From Halochromatium roseum (GTDB lineage Bacteria; Pseudomonadota; Gammaproteobacteria; Chromatiales; Chromatiaceae), in contig NZ_NHSH01000067.1 of assembly GCF_016653315.1 (NCBI RefSeq), forward strand, positions 1 to 41,148: DNA of 41,148 nucleotides. Direction: 5' to 3'. Below, piece by piece: positions 7,706 through 15,353 of the stretch. Every line of letters starts with the position of its first letter. The first letter of the stretch is position 1. A program made the translations under genes and the position numbers. A model generated the notes under the pieces. That model searched no databases, had not been told where the DNA came from, and saw only the letters and a list, made by a program, of their open reading frames with translations.

Positions 7706-8211
7706 CAAGAGGACAACGGGTCGAGAACCTGCTCGAGCGGCAGCTGCGGCCGCTTAGGAAACGCACTCAGCGGCTGTTGCGAGCGCGCGGCGGCGATGTC
7801 CCGGGCGTCGGTGTAGCAGGCTTCATAGATGTCGTTGAGGTAGACCCTTAAGCTCGGGCTGTCGTCGAGTTCATCACGAATCTGTTGGCGAAAGCTGGCC
7901 ACCTCGGCTCGCCAGTGGTTGCCGCTGCGGGGGGCTTCCTCCACCCAGTACTCGAGCTTGAGGAGATGGGCGAGCAGTTGCCGCAGCAGGTTTTTCAGCT
8001 TGCGCTTCTCTCGGCGACTCAAATCGTCGATCTCCTCGAGCAGGTGCGTCAGGTCAACGCTCGCAAAGTCACGGCGCGCGAGTTTGCCGCGTGTCGCTTG
8101 CAGCCAGAGATAGTAATCGGCATCGTAGGCGGCGGCGGTGTCGTCGGTTTCGCGCAGTGGACGGTGCATGGTCGGGATGGGGAGCGGTTGATGGTCACGG
8201 GGGCGCGGCAT
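7705..8211 (-). CDS. DUF29 family protein
   Basis: 168 aa from the ATG at 8211, or 154 aa from the ATG at 8169. DADYYLWLQATRGKLARRDF, LLEEIDDLSRREKRKLKNLL and LLAHLLKLEYW form the DUF29 core, and FPKRPQLPLEQVLD is the usual tail. Function is unknown. I keep 8211 because its ATG overlaps the TGA of the FkbM-like fragment upstream (TGATG), matching the junction seen at 31080. No clear Shine-Dalgarno is present before either start. It is about 30% or so identical by eye to the neighbouring DUF29 protein, so it is not a recent duplicate. Confidence 0.82.
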   Translation of the reverse strand: MPRPRDHQPLPIPTMHRPLRETDDTAAAYDADYYLWLQATRGKLARRDFASVDLTHLLEEIDDLSRREKRKLKNLLRQLLAHLLKLEYWVEEAPRSGNHWRAEVASFRQQIRDELDDSPSLRVYLNDIYEACYTDARDIAAARSQQPLSAFPKRPQLPLEQVLDPLSS

Positions 8212-8485
8212 CAGGCGGACCGGATCAGCCGCCTCTGCTCGCGCAGCCAGGCGGCGCGGGTGGCGTTGCAGGCAAAAAGTATAGCTGGTTTTTCCAGCGC
8301 TGCTTGTGCGCAGGGTTCGGTTTCACTGTCAGCGTTGGCGTTGGCGTCAGCACTGGTGTTGCCGTTGGCAGCCGTCTGTGTGTGCCGCTCGGGGCTTGCG
8401 TTGCTGTGGCCGTTGGCGTCGGCGGTCTCCGGCAGCGCGACCCAGGCGTTCTAGGCGGGGATGAGGCGATACAGTCCGAGTGTCA
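8211..8485 (-). pseudogene. C-terminal fragment of FkbM-like protein with stop codon
   Basis: The minus strand reads LGLYRLIPA, a TAG stop, then NAWVALPETADANG, a low-complexity NGNTSADANANAD stretch, and LFACNATRAAWLREQRRLI before the TGA. Start and end match the C-terminus of the intact protein at 31080-31736 (LDLYRLIPALNALV and LFACRASRAAWLREQGRLI). The extra Asn/Asp/Ala-rich middle is not in the intact copy. The N-terminal two thirds are replaced by the coiled-coil gene fragment. The in-frame stop and the truncation make it a pseudogene. Confidence 0.78.
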
Positions 8486-8670
8486 AGTCCCGGCAGATAC
8501 CGCATCGCGGTGATGACGAGACCCACCCCGGTCGCGATGAAGCCGAGTATCCAGAGAAAGTGCGTCTCCTGACGCTTGAGCATCTCATCGAAGCGTTTGT
8601 CGACCTGCTCGAAGCGCTTGTCGACCTGCGCAAACCGCGCCAGCATGTCCTGGCGCAGTTCAAGCACCAC
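8347..8670 (-). pseudogene. Coiled-coil membrane protein fragment fused out of frame to the FkbM-like relic
   Basis: VLELRQDMLARFAQVDKRFEQVDKRF, then DEMLKRQETHFLWILGFIATGVGLVITAMRYL, is a short coiled coil with a repeated QVDKRFE unit and one membrane helix, the same plan as the protein at 3585-4028. After MRYLPG the reading runs into the FkbM-like relic in the wrong frame (DTRTVSPHPRLE and onward), so the last 45 residues are junk. The N-terminus is short and its upstream region overlaps the start of the GT2 gene on the other strand. Probably a remnant, although a GTG at 8670 could still give a product. Confidence 0.55.
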
Positions 8671-8710
8671 CCAACCGACCTGATCAAGCCCACCACCGCG
8701 CTAGAAGCCA

Positions 8711-9826
8711 ATGCCACACCGCTCAGCACAAACGCCCGCGCCGCCCAAGCCCCCAGGCTGCCGACTCGCACTGGTTGTCATCGCCCGCAACGAGGCGGCG
8801 ACGCTTCGCGATTGCTTGGAGAGCGCGCGGGGCTTGGTCGACACCATCATTCTGCTCGATACCGGCTCGACCGATGAGACAGTGGCGATCGCTCAGGCCT
8901 GTGGCGCGCAGGTGCATCCGTTTACCTGGTGCGATGATTTCGCCGCGGCGCGCAATGCAGCCTTGGCGCACTCGCCCGCGGTCTGGAATCTGATCCTCGA
9001 TGCCGATGAGCGCTTGGCGCCGGACGCGGCGGGGACGCGAGCCTTGGCGGAGGCCACGCGCGGGCCGGCAACCGCGATCGGCCTGCTGCCGGTGATCAGT
9101 GCCTTTGATCTGGATGGCCAGGTGGCGCACAGCACCTCCTGGCTGCCGCGCCTGTTGCCGGCCGCGGTGCGCTATCAGGGCCGTGTCCATGAACAGCCAG
9201 TCTCCACGCTACCACGGGTACGCGTGCCGATGCCGATCCAACACAGCGGCTATCGCCGCGCGGCGCTAGCGCGCAAACGCGGTCGCAATCGCCAGTTGCT
9301 GCTGGCGATGCTCGACGAGCGTCCGGAGGATGCCTACCTGCACTATCAGCTCGGCAAGGATTGCGAGGTCTATCAGGCCTTCGATGAGGCCGCCGAGCAC
9401 TATCAGCGCGCCTTACCGATGGTCGCGCCACGGCAAGGCTATCGGCATGACTTGGTGATACGGCTGCTCTATGTGCTCAAGCGCGCGGGCCAGTTGGAGA
9501 CGGCGATCCAGCTGGCGAACCAGGAGATGCCGCACTGGCAACAGTCACCGGATTTCTTCTTTGTGCTCGGTGATCTATTGCTCGACTGGGCGATGGCGCA
9601 TCCGGCGCAGGCCGAGCAGGAGTTCCTACCACTGGTGGAATCCGCTTGGTCGACCTGCCTGGCGCTGGGTGAACAGCCGCAGCTCGAGGGCAGCGTGCAA
9701 GGGCGTGGTAGCTTTCTGGCCGCGCATAACCTGGCGGTGCTTCATGAGCAGTTGGGGCGCGTGGAACAGGCGCGGGAGTATCAGCAGCTGGCGCGTCAAT
9801 TGCGCGAGGGCCAACGGAAGGCCTGA
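8711..9826 (+). CDS. GT2 family glycosyltransferase with TPR-like tail
   Basis: 371 aa. Residues about 20-110 are a GT-A fold: LALVVIARNEAATLRDCLES, IILLDTGSTDETV, and LILDADERL with the DXD-type DAD. The middle (YRRAALARKRGRNRQLLLAML, DAYLHYQLGKDCEVYQAFDE) and the tail with HNLAVLHEQLGRVEQAREY form helical TPR-like repeats. This domain plan is that of SunS/WcaA-like enzymes that add sugars to proteins or lipids. A partly deleted paralogue is at 5005-5358. It is the only intact plus-strand gene in the graveyard region. A flagellin-related role is possible from context but is not shown. Confidence 0.85.
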   Translation: MPHRSAQTPAPPKPPGCRLALVVIARNEAATLRDCLESARGLVDTIILLDTGSTDETVAIAQACGAQVHPFTWCDDFAAARNAALAHSPAVWNLILDADERLAPDAAGTRALAEATRGPATAIGLLPVISAFDLDGQVAHSTSWLPRLLPAAVRYQGRVHEQPVSTLPRVRVPMPIQHSGYRRAALARKRGRNRQLLLAMLDERPEDAYLHYQLGKDCEVYQAFDEAAEHYQRALPMVAPRQGYRHDLVIRLLYVLKRAGQLETAIQLANQEMPHWQQSPDFFFVLGDLLLDWAMAHPAQAEQEFLPLVESAWSTCLALGEQPQLEGSVQGRGSFLAAHNLAVLHEQLGRVEQAREYQQLARQLREGQRKA

Positions 9827-10251
9827 TCTCCGTACCAGGCGTTGATGCTCCAGCACAGGGAGCTAGAGATGCCGTCCCATCGTCCGCGTCTGCGCACCCT
9901 TGTTTAAGTCCAGCGGACAGTGTCAACCTCCCCCCCTCCAAATGCTCATCAAACTCAGCCGTGTCTGATCCAAACCACCATGACGGCCAATGTCCAGTCA
10001 GTCTTCTCGACGGCCTTGACCTGCGCCTTCCCGTTCGCGCAGTCTCTGATCTCCAAGGTATTTTGGTACAGTCGTAACAATGGCATCAGCCCAAACCTGA
10101 CCTGAAGACATCATCTTATCGAGCCCCGTTACCTGAAGAACATGCTATCAAATTCATTGCAGATGCTAGGGTTTACTACAGAATAACTCACTGATCTTAT
10201 CATTATGGATATGAGAGTTCAATCTGTTAATCGTAGATACAGAGAAAGTAG
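9827..10251 (+). other. Intergenic region, no gene recognised
   Basis: No reading frame here has family-like content. GC drops at about 10100, marking the change from GC-rich graveyard to the AT-richer oxidoreductase genes. GAGAAAGTAG just before the ATG at 10252 contains a plausible ribosome binding site. No convincing promoter was identified. Confidence 0.5.
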
Positions 10252-11211
10252 ATGAAACGTAAAATCCTGATTGTTGGTGCGGGTCAGCTTGGATCGCGAT
10301 ATCTCCAGGGCATAGCTGCTGTTAAAAATCCATTGTCTATCACAGTAGTGGAGCCGTGCGTTAACGCGCAAGCAATTGCTCGTGCGCGTTGGAAAGAGGT
10401 TGGAGGGGCGAAATCAGAGCATCAACTCACATGGACGCACAGCTTGCTGAATCATTTAGACTCAGTCGATATAGCGATTATCGCCACTCCCGCACGCGAC
10501 CGAGCGGCTTTAGTGAAGGAAATTTCGCGCCAGGTCAAAGTCCGCTATTGGGTGCTTGAAAAGATATTAGTGCAAAAACCCAATGAGCTAGAAGTATTGT
10601 CGCACGCCGTCTCCGCTTCGAGTAGCTGCTGGGTCAATACACCCCGACGTTTAATGCCTTGGTATCAGCGTTTGAAGGCAGAATTCAAAAAATGCACACC
10701 AATCAGCGTTATTCAAGACGGTGGGCTATGGGGGTTAGCCTGTAACAGCATTCACTTCATCGACTTATTAGCCTGGTGGACTGAAGAAAGCTTAGCAAAA
10801 ATTGAAACTGACCGGCTCGATTCAACATGGTTCGAGAGCAAACGCCCGGGATATTATGAAATTACTGGAGAATTGATTGCTCATTACTCTGGAGGCTCGA
10901 CGCTACATCTCAGGTCACGGCCAGAACAGGCTGACTTCAAAATGCAGATTTGCTGTTCAACGGGTGCCTCTTGGGTCATTGATCAGACAGCGGGAACTGC
11001 GATTGGACCCAGTGGTCAGCGTATAGATGGGCAGATGCTATTACAGAGCGGCATGACGGCGCCTTTGATCTCGTCAATCTTAGCGCATGGCACCTGCGGC
11101 TTGCCGACACTGCAAGAGTCCGAACAGATGCATGGTATGCTTCTCCAAGCGCTGCTGGCGCACTGGCAGCGGTACCAAAACCCCAACGACCAACGTGTAC
11201 CGATCACATGA
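10252..11211 (+). CDS. Gfo/Idh/MocA-family oxidoreductase
   Basis: 319 aa. KILIVGAGQLGSRYLQGI at the N-terminus is the Rossmann NAD(P)-binding start, and AIIATPARDRAAL and WVLEKILVQKPNEL are the usual second and third motifs (the EKP-like lysine lies in the last). The C-terminal alpha/beta domain with SIHFIDLLAWW fits the substrate domain. Family members oxidise or reduce sugar hydroxyls. Related genes accompany legionaminic-type clusters (for example PtmF in Campylobacter), so a precursor-sugar step is plausible but not specific. The stop overlaps the next start as ATGA. Confidence 0.82.
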   Translation: MKRKILIVGAGQLGSRYLQGIAAVKNPLSITVVEPCVNAQAIARARWKEVGGAKSEHQLTWTHSLLNHLDSVDIAIIATPARDRAALVKEISRQVKVRYWVLEKILVQKPNELEVLSHAVSASSSCWVNTPRRLMPWYQRLKAEFKKCTPISVIQDGGLWGLACNSIHFIDLLAWWTEESLAKIETDRLDSTWFESKRPGYYEITGELIAHYSGGSTLHLRSRPEQADFKMQICCSTGASWVIDQTAGTAIGPSGQRIDGQMLLQSGMTAPLISSILAHGTCGLPTLQESEQMHGMLLQALLAHWQRYQNPNDQRVPIT

Positions 11212-12173
11212 CGAAGATGACTGTTTGGCTTATTGGCGCCGGACCGATGGCGCAAGAATACGCACATGTACTGATTGCGCTAGACCATCCATTTCAGGTG
11301 ATCGGGCGAGGTGAAGCTTCTGCAGCAGCGTTTCAGCAAGCAACCAAGGTATCTGTGTGTACAAGTGGATTGGAACAGGCGCTATCGCAGAAAGAGGCCC
11401 CTGAGCAAGCGATTGTCGCGGTGGGTGTCGAACAACTCACCACCGTCGCAAGTGCTTTGATCCACGCGGGAACGCGACGCATCTTATTGGAAAAGCCAGG
11501 AGGAATAGATCTCAACGATATCGTTCAGCTGAATAATTTAGCCGAGGAATACAACGCAGAAGTGCTCATTGCTTACAATAGGCGCTTTTATGCATCGGTG
11601 CTGAAGGCACGCGAGTACATTGAGCAAGATGGTGGTCTGCTCAGCACACAATTTGAATTTACTGAGTGGGCACATCGGATCGCCCCCCTCGCCAAAGCGC
11701 CTGGGGTGAAAGAACGTTGGTTTTTAGCGAATTCTACGCATGTCATCGATCTCGCTTTTTATTTATCGGGTCAACCGAGGGACTGGCAGGCCTGGCACGC
11801 CGGAACCCTCGACTGGCACCCGGCTGCAGCACGCTTTTGCGGGGCAGGCGTGACTGAGCGTGGCGTACTCTTCGCTTATTTAGCCGACTGGCAATCAGCA
11901 GGGCGCTGGGGGCTTGAACTGCTGACACAAAAACGACGACTGATACTGAGACCAATGGAGCAACTGCAAGCAACACGACTAGGTAGCGTAAAGGTCGAAA
12001 CGATAGCACTTGACGATGTTTTCGATCAAAAATTCAAGCCTGGCCTTTATCGCCAGGTACAAACATTTCTAAAGAAAGAAAACACGGATTTTTGCACACT
12101 TTCAGACCAAGTCAAAAATGTCGCTTTATACTGTGAGATGGCGGGTTATTTCGCAGGCGCTGGCGATCGATGA
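11208..12173 (+). CDS. Gfo/Idh/MocA-family oxidoreductase
   Basis: 321 aa. VWLIGAGPMAQEYAHVLIAL is the Rossmann start, RILLEKPGGIDLNDI carries the conserved Lys of the EKP motif, and VLIAYNRRFYASVLKAREYI and STHVIDLAFYLSG are typical of the substrate domain. It overlaps the first oxidoreductase by four bases and is probably co-translated with it. The last 14 codons lie in a segment that occurs again at 18310. The gene is convergent with a PIG-L remnant whose stop follows directly. The substrate is unknown; a sugar nucleotide is likely from context. Confidence 0.82.
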   Translation: MTKMTVWLIGAGPMAQEYAHVLIALDHPFQVIGRGEASAAAFQQATKVSVCTSGLEQALSQKEAPEQAIVAVGVEQLTTVASALIHAGTRRILLEKPGGIDLNDIVQLNNLAEEYNAEVLIAYNRRFYASVLKAREYIEQDGGLLSTQFEFTEWAHRIAPLAKAPGVKERWFLANSTHVIDLAFYLSGQPRDWQAWHAGTLDWHPAAARFCGAGVTERGVLFAYLADWQSAGRWGLELLTQKRRLILRPMEQLQATRLGSVKVETIALDDVFDQKFKPGLYRQVQTFLKKENTDFCTLSDQVKNVALYCEMAGYFAGAGDR

Positions 12174-12247
12174 TCAAATCCGCTCTCGCAGTAATCTACT
12201 AAATGCTTCTGCCGCCTCAAACCCCACTTGTGCCCCTCGTACACGGG
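12132..12247 (+). repeat. Direct repeat, left copy (about 116 bp)
   Basis: This segment, from TGTGAGATGGCGGGTTATTT to TCGTACACGGG, recurs at 18310-18422 in the same orientation. By eye there are about three substitutions and one 3-base indel. It spans the last 42 bases of the second Gfo/Idh gene and the last 70 or so bases of a PIG-L deacetylase on the other strand. The two copies bracket the five-gene cassette, as expected for duplication or recombination at a shared convergent gene junction. Confidence 0.9.
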
Positions 12248-12445
12248 TCGCCGCCCAAAACCGCTCTGGAGTGGGCACGGACTCCGGCTTGAGGATCATT
12301 GGACTCTCCATTAACTTTCGAAGAGTCCTTCGTAACATCACGCTTTTAAGTTTGGATCTGCTGCCTCATCGCCCGCAGCAAGATGTTTCAGAAGCGAACC
12401 GCCGCGGCCGAGGGTCTCGTCATCGGCATGTATTGTCCAGTTAAC
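12174..12445 (-). pseudogene. PIG-L/LmbE deacetylase relic
   Basis: On the minus strand the first part reads WTIHADDETLGRGGSLLKHL, a recognisable PIG-L N-terminus in which the usual AHPDDE has become HADDE. It is cut by a stop after about 30 residues. The final part reads RVRGAQVGFEAAEAF and ends LLRERI*, the same C-terminus as the intact PIG-L gene at 18352-19020. The central two thirds are gone, including the second metal-binding motif (HSDHR in the intact gene). It is a dead paralogue that ends directly against the Gfo/Idh stop. Confidence 0.75.
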
Positions 12446-12508
12446 AATTATCCGGACAGCCTCATTTTCGCAACCAGCTGATTTTGTAATGATCTTAAAA
12501 ATCTGCTA

Positions 12509-12540
12509 ATCCGCATAGTTAATAGCGGAACAATACGGAT
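12509..12540 (-). terminator. Possible rho-independent terminator of the cassette operon
   Basis: On the minus strand, 28 bases after the stop of the NeuC-like gene, ATCCGTAT and ATGCGGAT form an eight-pair stem (one G-U) around a 16-base loop. An alternative inner pairing CCGC/GCGG is possible. A run of five T's follows after seven bases. The stem is short and the loop large, so this is only a candidate. Confidence 0.4.
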
Positions 12541-12567
12541 ATGCATGCTACTTTCATTGTGTCACCA

Positions 12568-13719
12568 TTAGTATGCGAGGTCTTTGTTTAAGAGGGCTGC
12601 GTCCCGCAGCGTCTTTGCAAGCAGATCGGCAATACGCTCGCCGGCATGGCCGTCACCAAAAGGATTGCCGCATCCTTCAATTCGTTTTTTGATTTCCGCG
12701 TCATGCAGGATCCGGTCGATCTGATCGGCGATGGCACCCCGGGCATTCGGCGTGAAGAAGACATTCTCTGCGTGGTGCCTTTGTTTCTGACGGTTTCCGG
12801 CATTGATAACCGGCAACTTGAGAAATGGCGCTTCGAGCAGCCCGAGGCTTGAGTTGCCCACGAGCACGGAGGCGCCGCGCAACAGATTTACAAACAGGTC
12901 ATCCTCAATGTTCCTGAATAAGTGCACGCCATCGTGCTCACGGTACGATTCGATTACTTCTATAATATCACCGCACCCGGGATCTGAATTGGGATAACTC
13001 ACAAAAACATCCAGGCCCGATGTAAGTACACCCTCAAGTGTCTCGCGCATGTGCATGCCCGACTCGGAAATTTCGGAAGAGAGCGCGTGTTGAATAACCA
13101 CGGCGTAACGTTCCGGGACGGATGGAACACCGAGTCTTTCAGCCAGAGAAGCGCGGTCAATGGAGGGCGCGAGCCGCATACGGTCCAATCCCGCGTGCCC
13201 CACTCTATGTACCCGGGACTCTTCTTCTCCGGCCCGAATAAGCCTTGCCCGTGCATCCTCACTGGTTGTCAGCAACACATGGGCCAAGCGGGAAGCGGCG
13301 TGTCGCACCATGTCATCCACGTTGCCCACCACCCGGTCGCCCGCGCAATAGTGCATCGTGGGAATGTTCAAATAGGCTCCACACAGGGCCAGCATCATCG
13401 GCTCTTCCCTGTCACCCACCGCGAACAGCCAGTCAGGACGCAGCCGGTCAACGACATTGGCCAGCGCGGCCAGCTCAATGGCCGCGCCTTTCAACCGCGC
13501 CGCATCTCGATCAGAATATAGCAGGTTCTCAATGCGCTCAACGATCGTGAAGCCGTCGTCTTCAATGGTCTTCACAGTATAATTGTGCAAAGGTGACAAG
13601 TGCGCCCCGGCCACGACCAACTGAAGGTTGAGTTCGGGATGTGCGGCAATTGCGTTCAGGGCCGGCCGTTGAAGGAAGTACTCCGAACGAATTCCGCTTA
13701 ATGCCAGTACGTTAAGCAT
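12568..13719 (-). CDS. UDP-N-acetylglucosamine 2-epimerase (hydrolysing), NeuC/LegG family
   Basis: 383 aa, the usual length. SGIRSEYFLQRPALNAI, VVAGAHLSP, DWLFAVGDREEPMMLAL, GNVDDMVRHAASRLAHVLLT and VLVGNSSLGLLEAPFLKLPV are the family motifs in order. Two normally conserved spots differ: HxGGE is HYCAGD, and the usual GxRQxGR is NRQKQR. Substrate use may therefore differ from the NeuC at 19017-20627. The family hydrolyses UDP from a UDP-HexNAc derivative with C2 inversion and supplies NeuB. The start overlaps the upstream acyltransferase gene by eight bases. This is the last gene of the cassette operon. Confidence 0.85.
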   Translation of the reverse strand: MLNVLALSGIRSEYFLQRPALNAIAAHPELNLQLVVAGAHLSPLHNYTVKTIEDDGFTIVERIENLLYSDRDAARLKGAAIELAALANVVDRLRPDWLFAVGDREEPMMLALCGAYLNIPTMHYCAGDRVVGNVDDMVRHAASRLAHVLLTTSEDARARLIRAGEEESRVHRVGHAGLDRMRLAPSIDRASLAERLGVPSVPERYAVVIQHALSSEISESGMHMRETLEGVLTSGLDVFVSYPNSDPGCGDIIEVIESYREHDGVHLFRNIEDDLFVNLLRGASVLVGNSSLGLLEAPFLKLPVINAGNRQKQRHHAENVFFTPNARGAIADQIDRILHDAEIKKRIEGCGNPFGDGHAGERIADLLAKTLRDAALLNKDLAY

Positions 13720-15184
13720 CAGGTAATCCTTTCTTGTAACTGGAATCCCACGCGAAAGGATGAAAACGGATACCCTGGCGGCGAAGATAATTTCGCAGTT
13801 CCGCGCTTAAAGGTGTGGTTTCGCCGATGAATGTCATCGATTCAAACAGGAAAACACTTCCCTGGACCGGCTCCTCAACCGTTCCCTCAAGCAGCAGAAC
13901 AATGCGCTTATCGCGAAACGTCGCATCAGTTTTTTCCGTCTCCAGCAACTCAATGGTGTACGTGTCACCATCAGGTAGTCCGACGGTGAGGCTCTTCCTG
14001 TCCGCCGCAAGCTCGGTCGCGCATCCCTTGAAGGAAAGCAGCTGCGAAAAACCGTCCAGTTGATCTGCCAATATGTTCACGCGCTCTGCGGGCGCTATCT
14101 CACATGCGGCATTCTCACGAAGCACTTTGCCAGGTATACCGCCGAACAGGCAGCCGGCCGGAACGTTATCGGTGACCGTAGAATTGGAAATAACAATGGA
14201 GCCGATTCCAATCTTCGTGCCCGGCAGGATCTGACATCCCGCCCCGGCCCATGCGCGGTGTCCAATACGTACGGAACTGAAACGCGTGGAGTATCCGTCA
14301 AGTACACTCTGCCAGAAGCGGTGCGTGAAGACCATCGCTCCCGGGCTCAAGGCGGATTCGGGTTCCATGACTACTTCCCGGCATGTATTAACCATCGCGC
14401 GCGAGGCGATCAGGCATCCGTTTCCAACCAGCAGGCGAGATTCGGATGAAAGCCCGCCGGCGATATCAACCAGTACTTCCTGCCCCACGACCACGCCATC
14501 GCCGATAATAATTTCCCGGGTGATCATTTCACTTCGTTTACCGATCTTAGTATACGCTCCGATGTAAACAGCATCGGCATCAATGATGGTATCGGACCCA
14601 ATAACCGCTCCTTCTCCGATCCACAACCGTCTGGCTTTGATGGAGACGCCGGAGCCCCAACGAACCTGTTCGCCGACGACAAATCCTTGCTGACGGGCGT
14701 CCTCTTCGGAAAAGACACTGCATGCCCCCGACACATCCTGTTTGCTTAACGTCTCCCGCGCTTCAGCCACCCAGGGGAGTTCCTCACTGGGCACCCATGT
14801 CTCCTCCTCAACCGCATCAGCAGCCGTGCGCGACTTGGCGGCTTTCTTCTTTGCCAGCAGGCGCTGTTTGGCCGTCATTTTCGGGGCGTCCTGGACGGAT
14901 TCCGCAGCAGCACTCTCTTGAGCAAGATCGGCATCAAGCGGTTCGTCCGGGGATTCTGTCAGAATACACAATAACTTGCCGACATCCACCATCTCCGTCT
15001 GAGTAACAAGGATTCTGCGGACATACCCGTCCTGTTCAGCGTTCACCGAGATCGTGCTCTTGGTTGTCTCCACGGAAAACAGTTCCTGCCCTTCAGTCAC
15101 CCGATCGCCTTCCCGCACGAGGATATCACTGAGAAATACCTCGTCTTCATTTGCGTTGATGCGTGGAACTTTGACTTCGTTCAT
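13712..15184 (-). CDS. Lipoyl-domain/left-handed beta-helix acyltransferase fusion (E2-like)
   Basis: 490 aa from the ATG at 15184, with GGAG five bases upstream. Residues 1-76 are a biotinyl/lipoyl domain with Lys42 in the turn VETTKST, the position lipoylated in E2 proteins. Residues about 77-160 are an acidic, then Lys/Ala-rich linker. Residues about 165-355 are a hexapeptide-repeat left-handed beta-helix with a candidate catalytic His288 (MVFTHRF) and the family-typical FGGIPGKVLRE end. Residues 365-490 form an extra domain I do not recognise. No E2 CoA-acyltransferase (HxxxDG) domain is present. It lies directly after E1-alpha and E1-beta genes and overlaps a NeuC gene, which suggests acyl transfer from lipoyl to a sugar. 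Confidence 0.85.
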   Translation of the reverse strand: MNEVKVPRINANEDEVFLSDILVREGDRVTEGQELFSVETTKSTISVNAEQDGYVRRILVTQTEMVDVGKLLCILTESPDEPLDADLAQESAAAESVQDAPKMTAKQRLLAKKKAAKSRTAADAVEEETWVPSEELPWVAEARETLSKQDVSGACSVFSEEDARQQGFVVGEQVRWGSGVSIKARRLWIGEGAVIGSDTIIDADAVYIGAYTKIGKRSEMITREIIIGDGVVVGQEVLVDIAGGLSSESRLLVGNGCLIASRAMVNTCREVVMEPESALSPGAMVFTHRFWQSVLDGYSTRFSSVRIGHRAWAGAGCQILPGTKIGIGSIVISNSTVTDNVPAGCLFGGIPGKVLRENAACEIAPAERVNILADQLDGFSQLLSFKGCATELAADRKSLTVGLPDGDTYTIELLETEKTDATFRDKRIVLLLEGTVEEPVQGSVFLFESMTFIGETTPLSAELRNYLRRQGIRFHPFAWDSSYKKGLPDA

Positions 15185-15194
15185 GTTTACTCCA

Positions 15195-15338
15195 CTGAAG
15201 TTTCCTGATTCTGAAAACCGCAAGGAGGGCAGGCGCTTGGGGAGCGGCTTTTTGTGCAGCTTTGCGCAGACTGCAGCAAACCCCAATAAAATTGCCCCTA
15301 CCTGCCGTGCCGCCCCTCTAAAAATCAGGAAACTTTAG
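15195..15338 (+). mobile_element. MITE-like element, 144 bp, with 16-bp TIRs and 9-bp target duplication
   Basis: CTGAAGTTTCCTGATT at 15195-15210 and AATCAGGAAACTTTAG at 15323-15338 are inverted copies with one mismatch. Outside them the 9-mer TTTACTCCA occurs at 15186-15194 and again at 15339-15347, as a target-site duplication would. The interior has no coding capacity. It lies between E1-beta and the lipoyl-acyltransferase gene. The duplicated 9-mer contains, on the minus strand, the GGAG ribosome binding site of the latter gene, so translation was preserved after insertion. The mobilising transposase family is not identified. Confidence 0.82.
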
Positions 15339-15353
15339 TTTACTCCATCTTGT

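Noticed and set aside
9920-10105. Small plus-strand reading frame
   Set aside because: No family similarity, no ribosome binding site, and it straddles a change in base composition.
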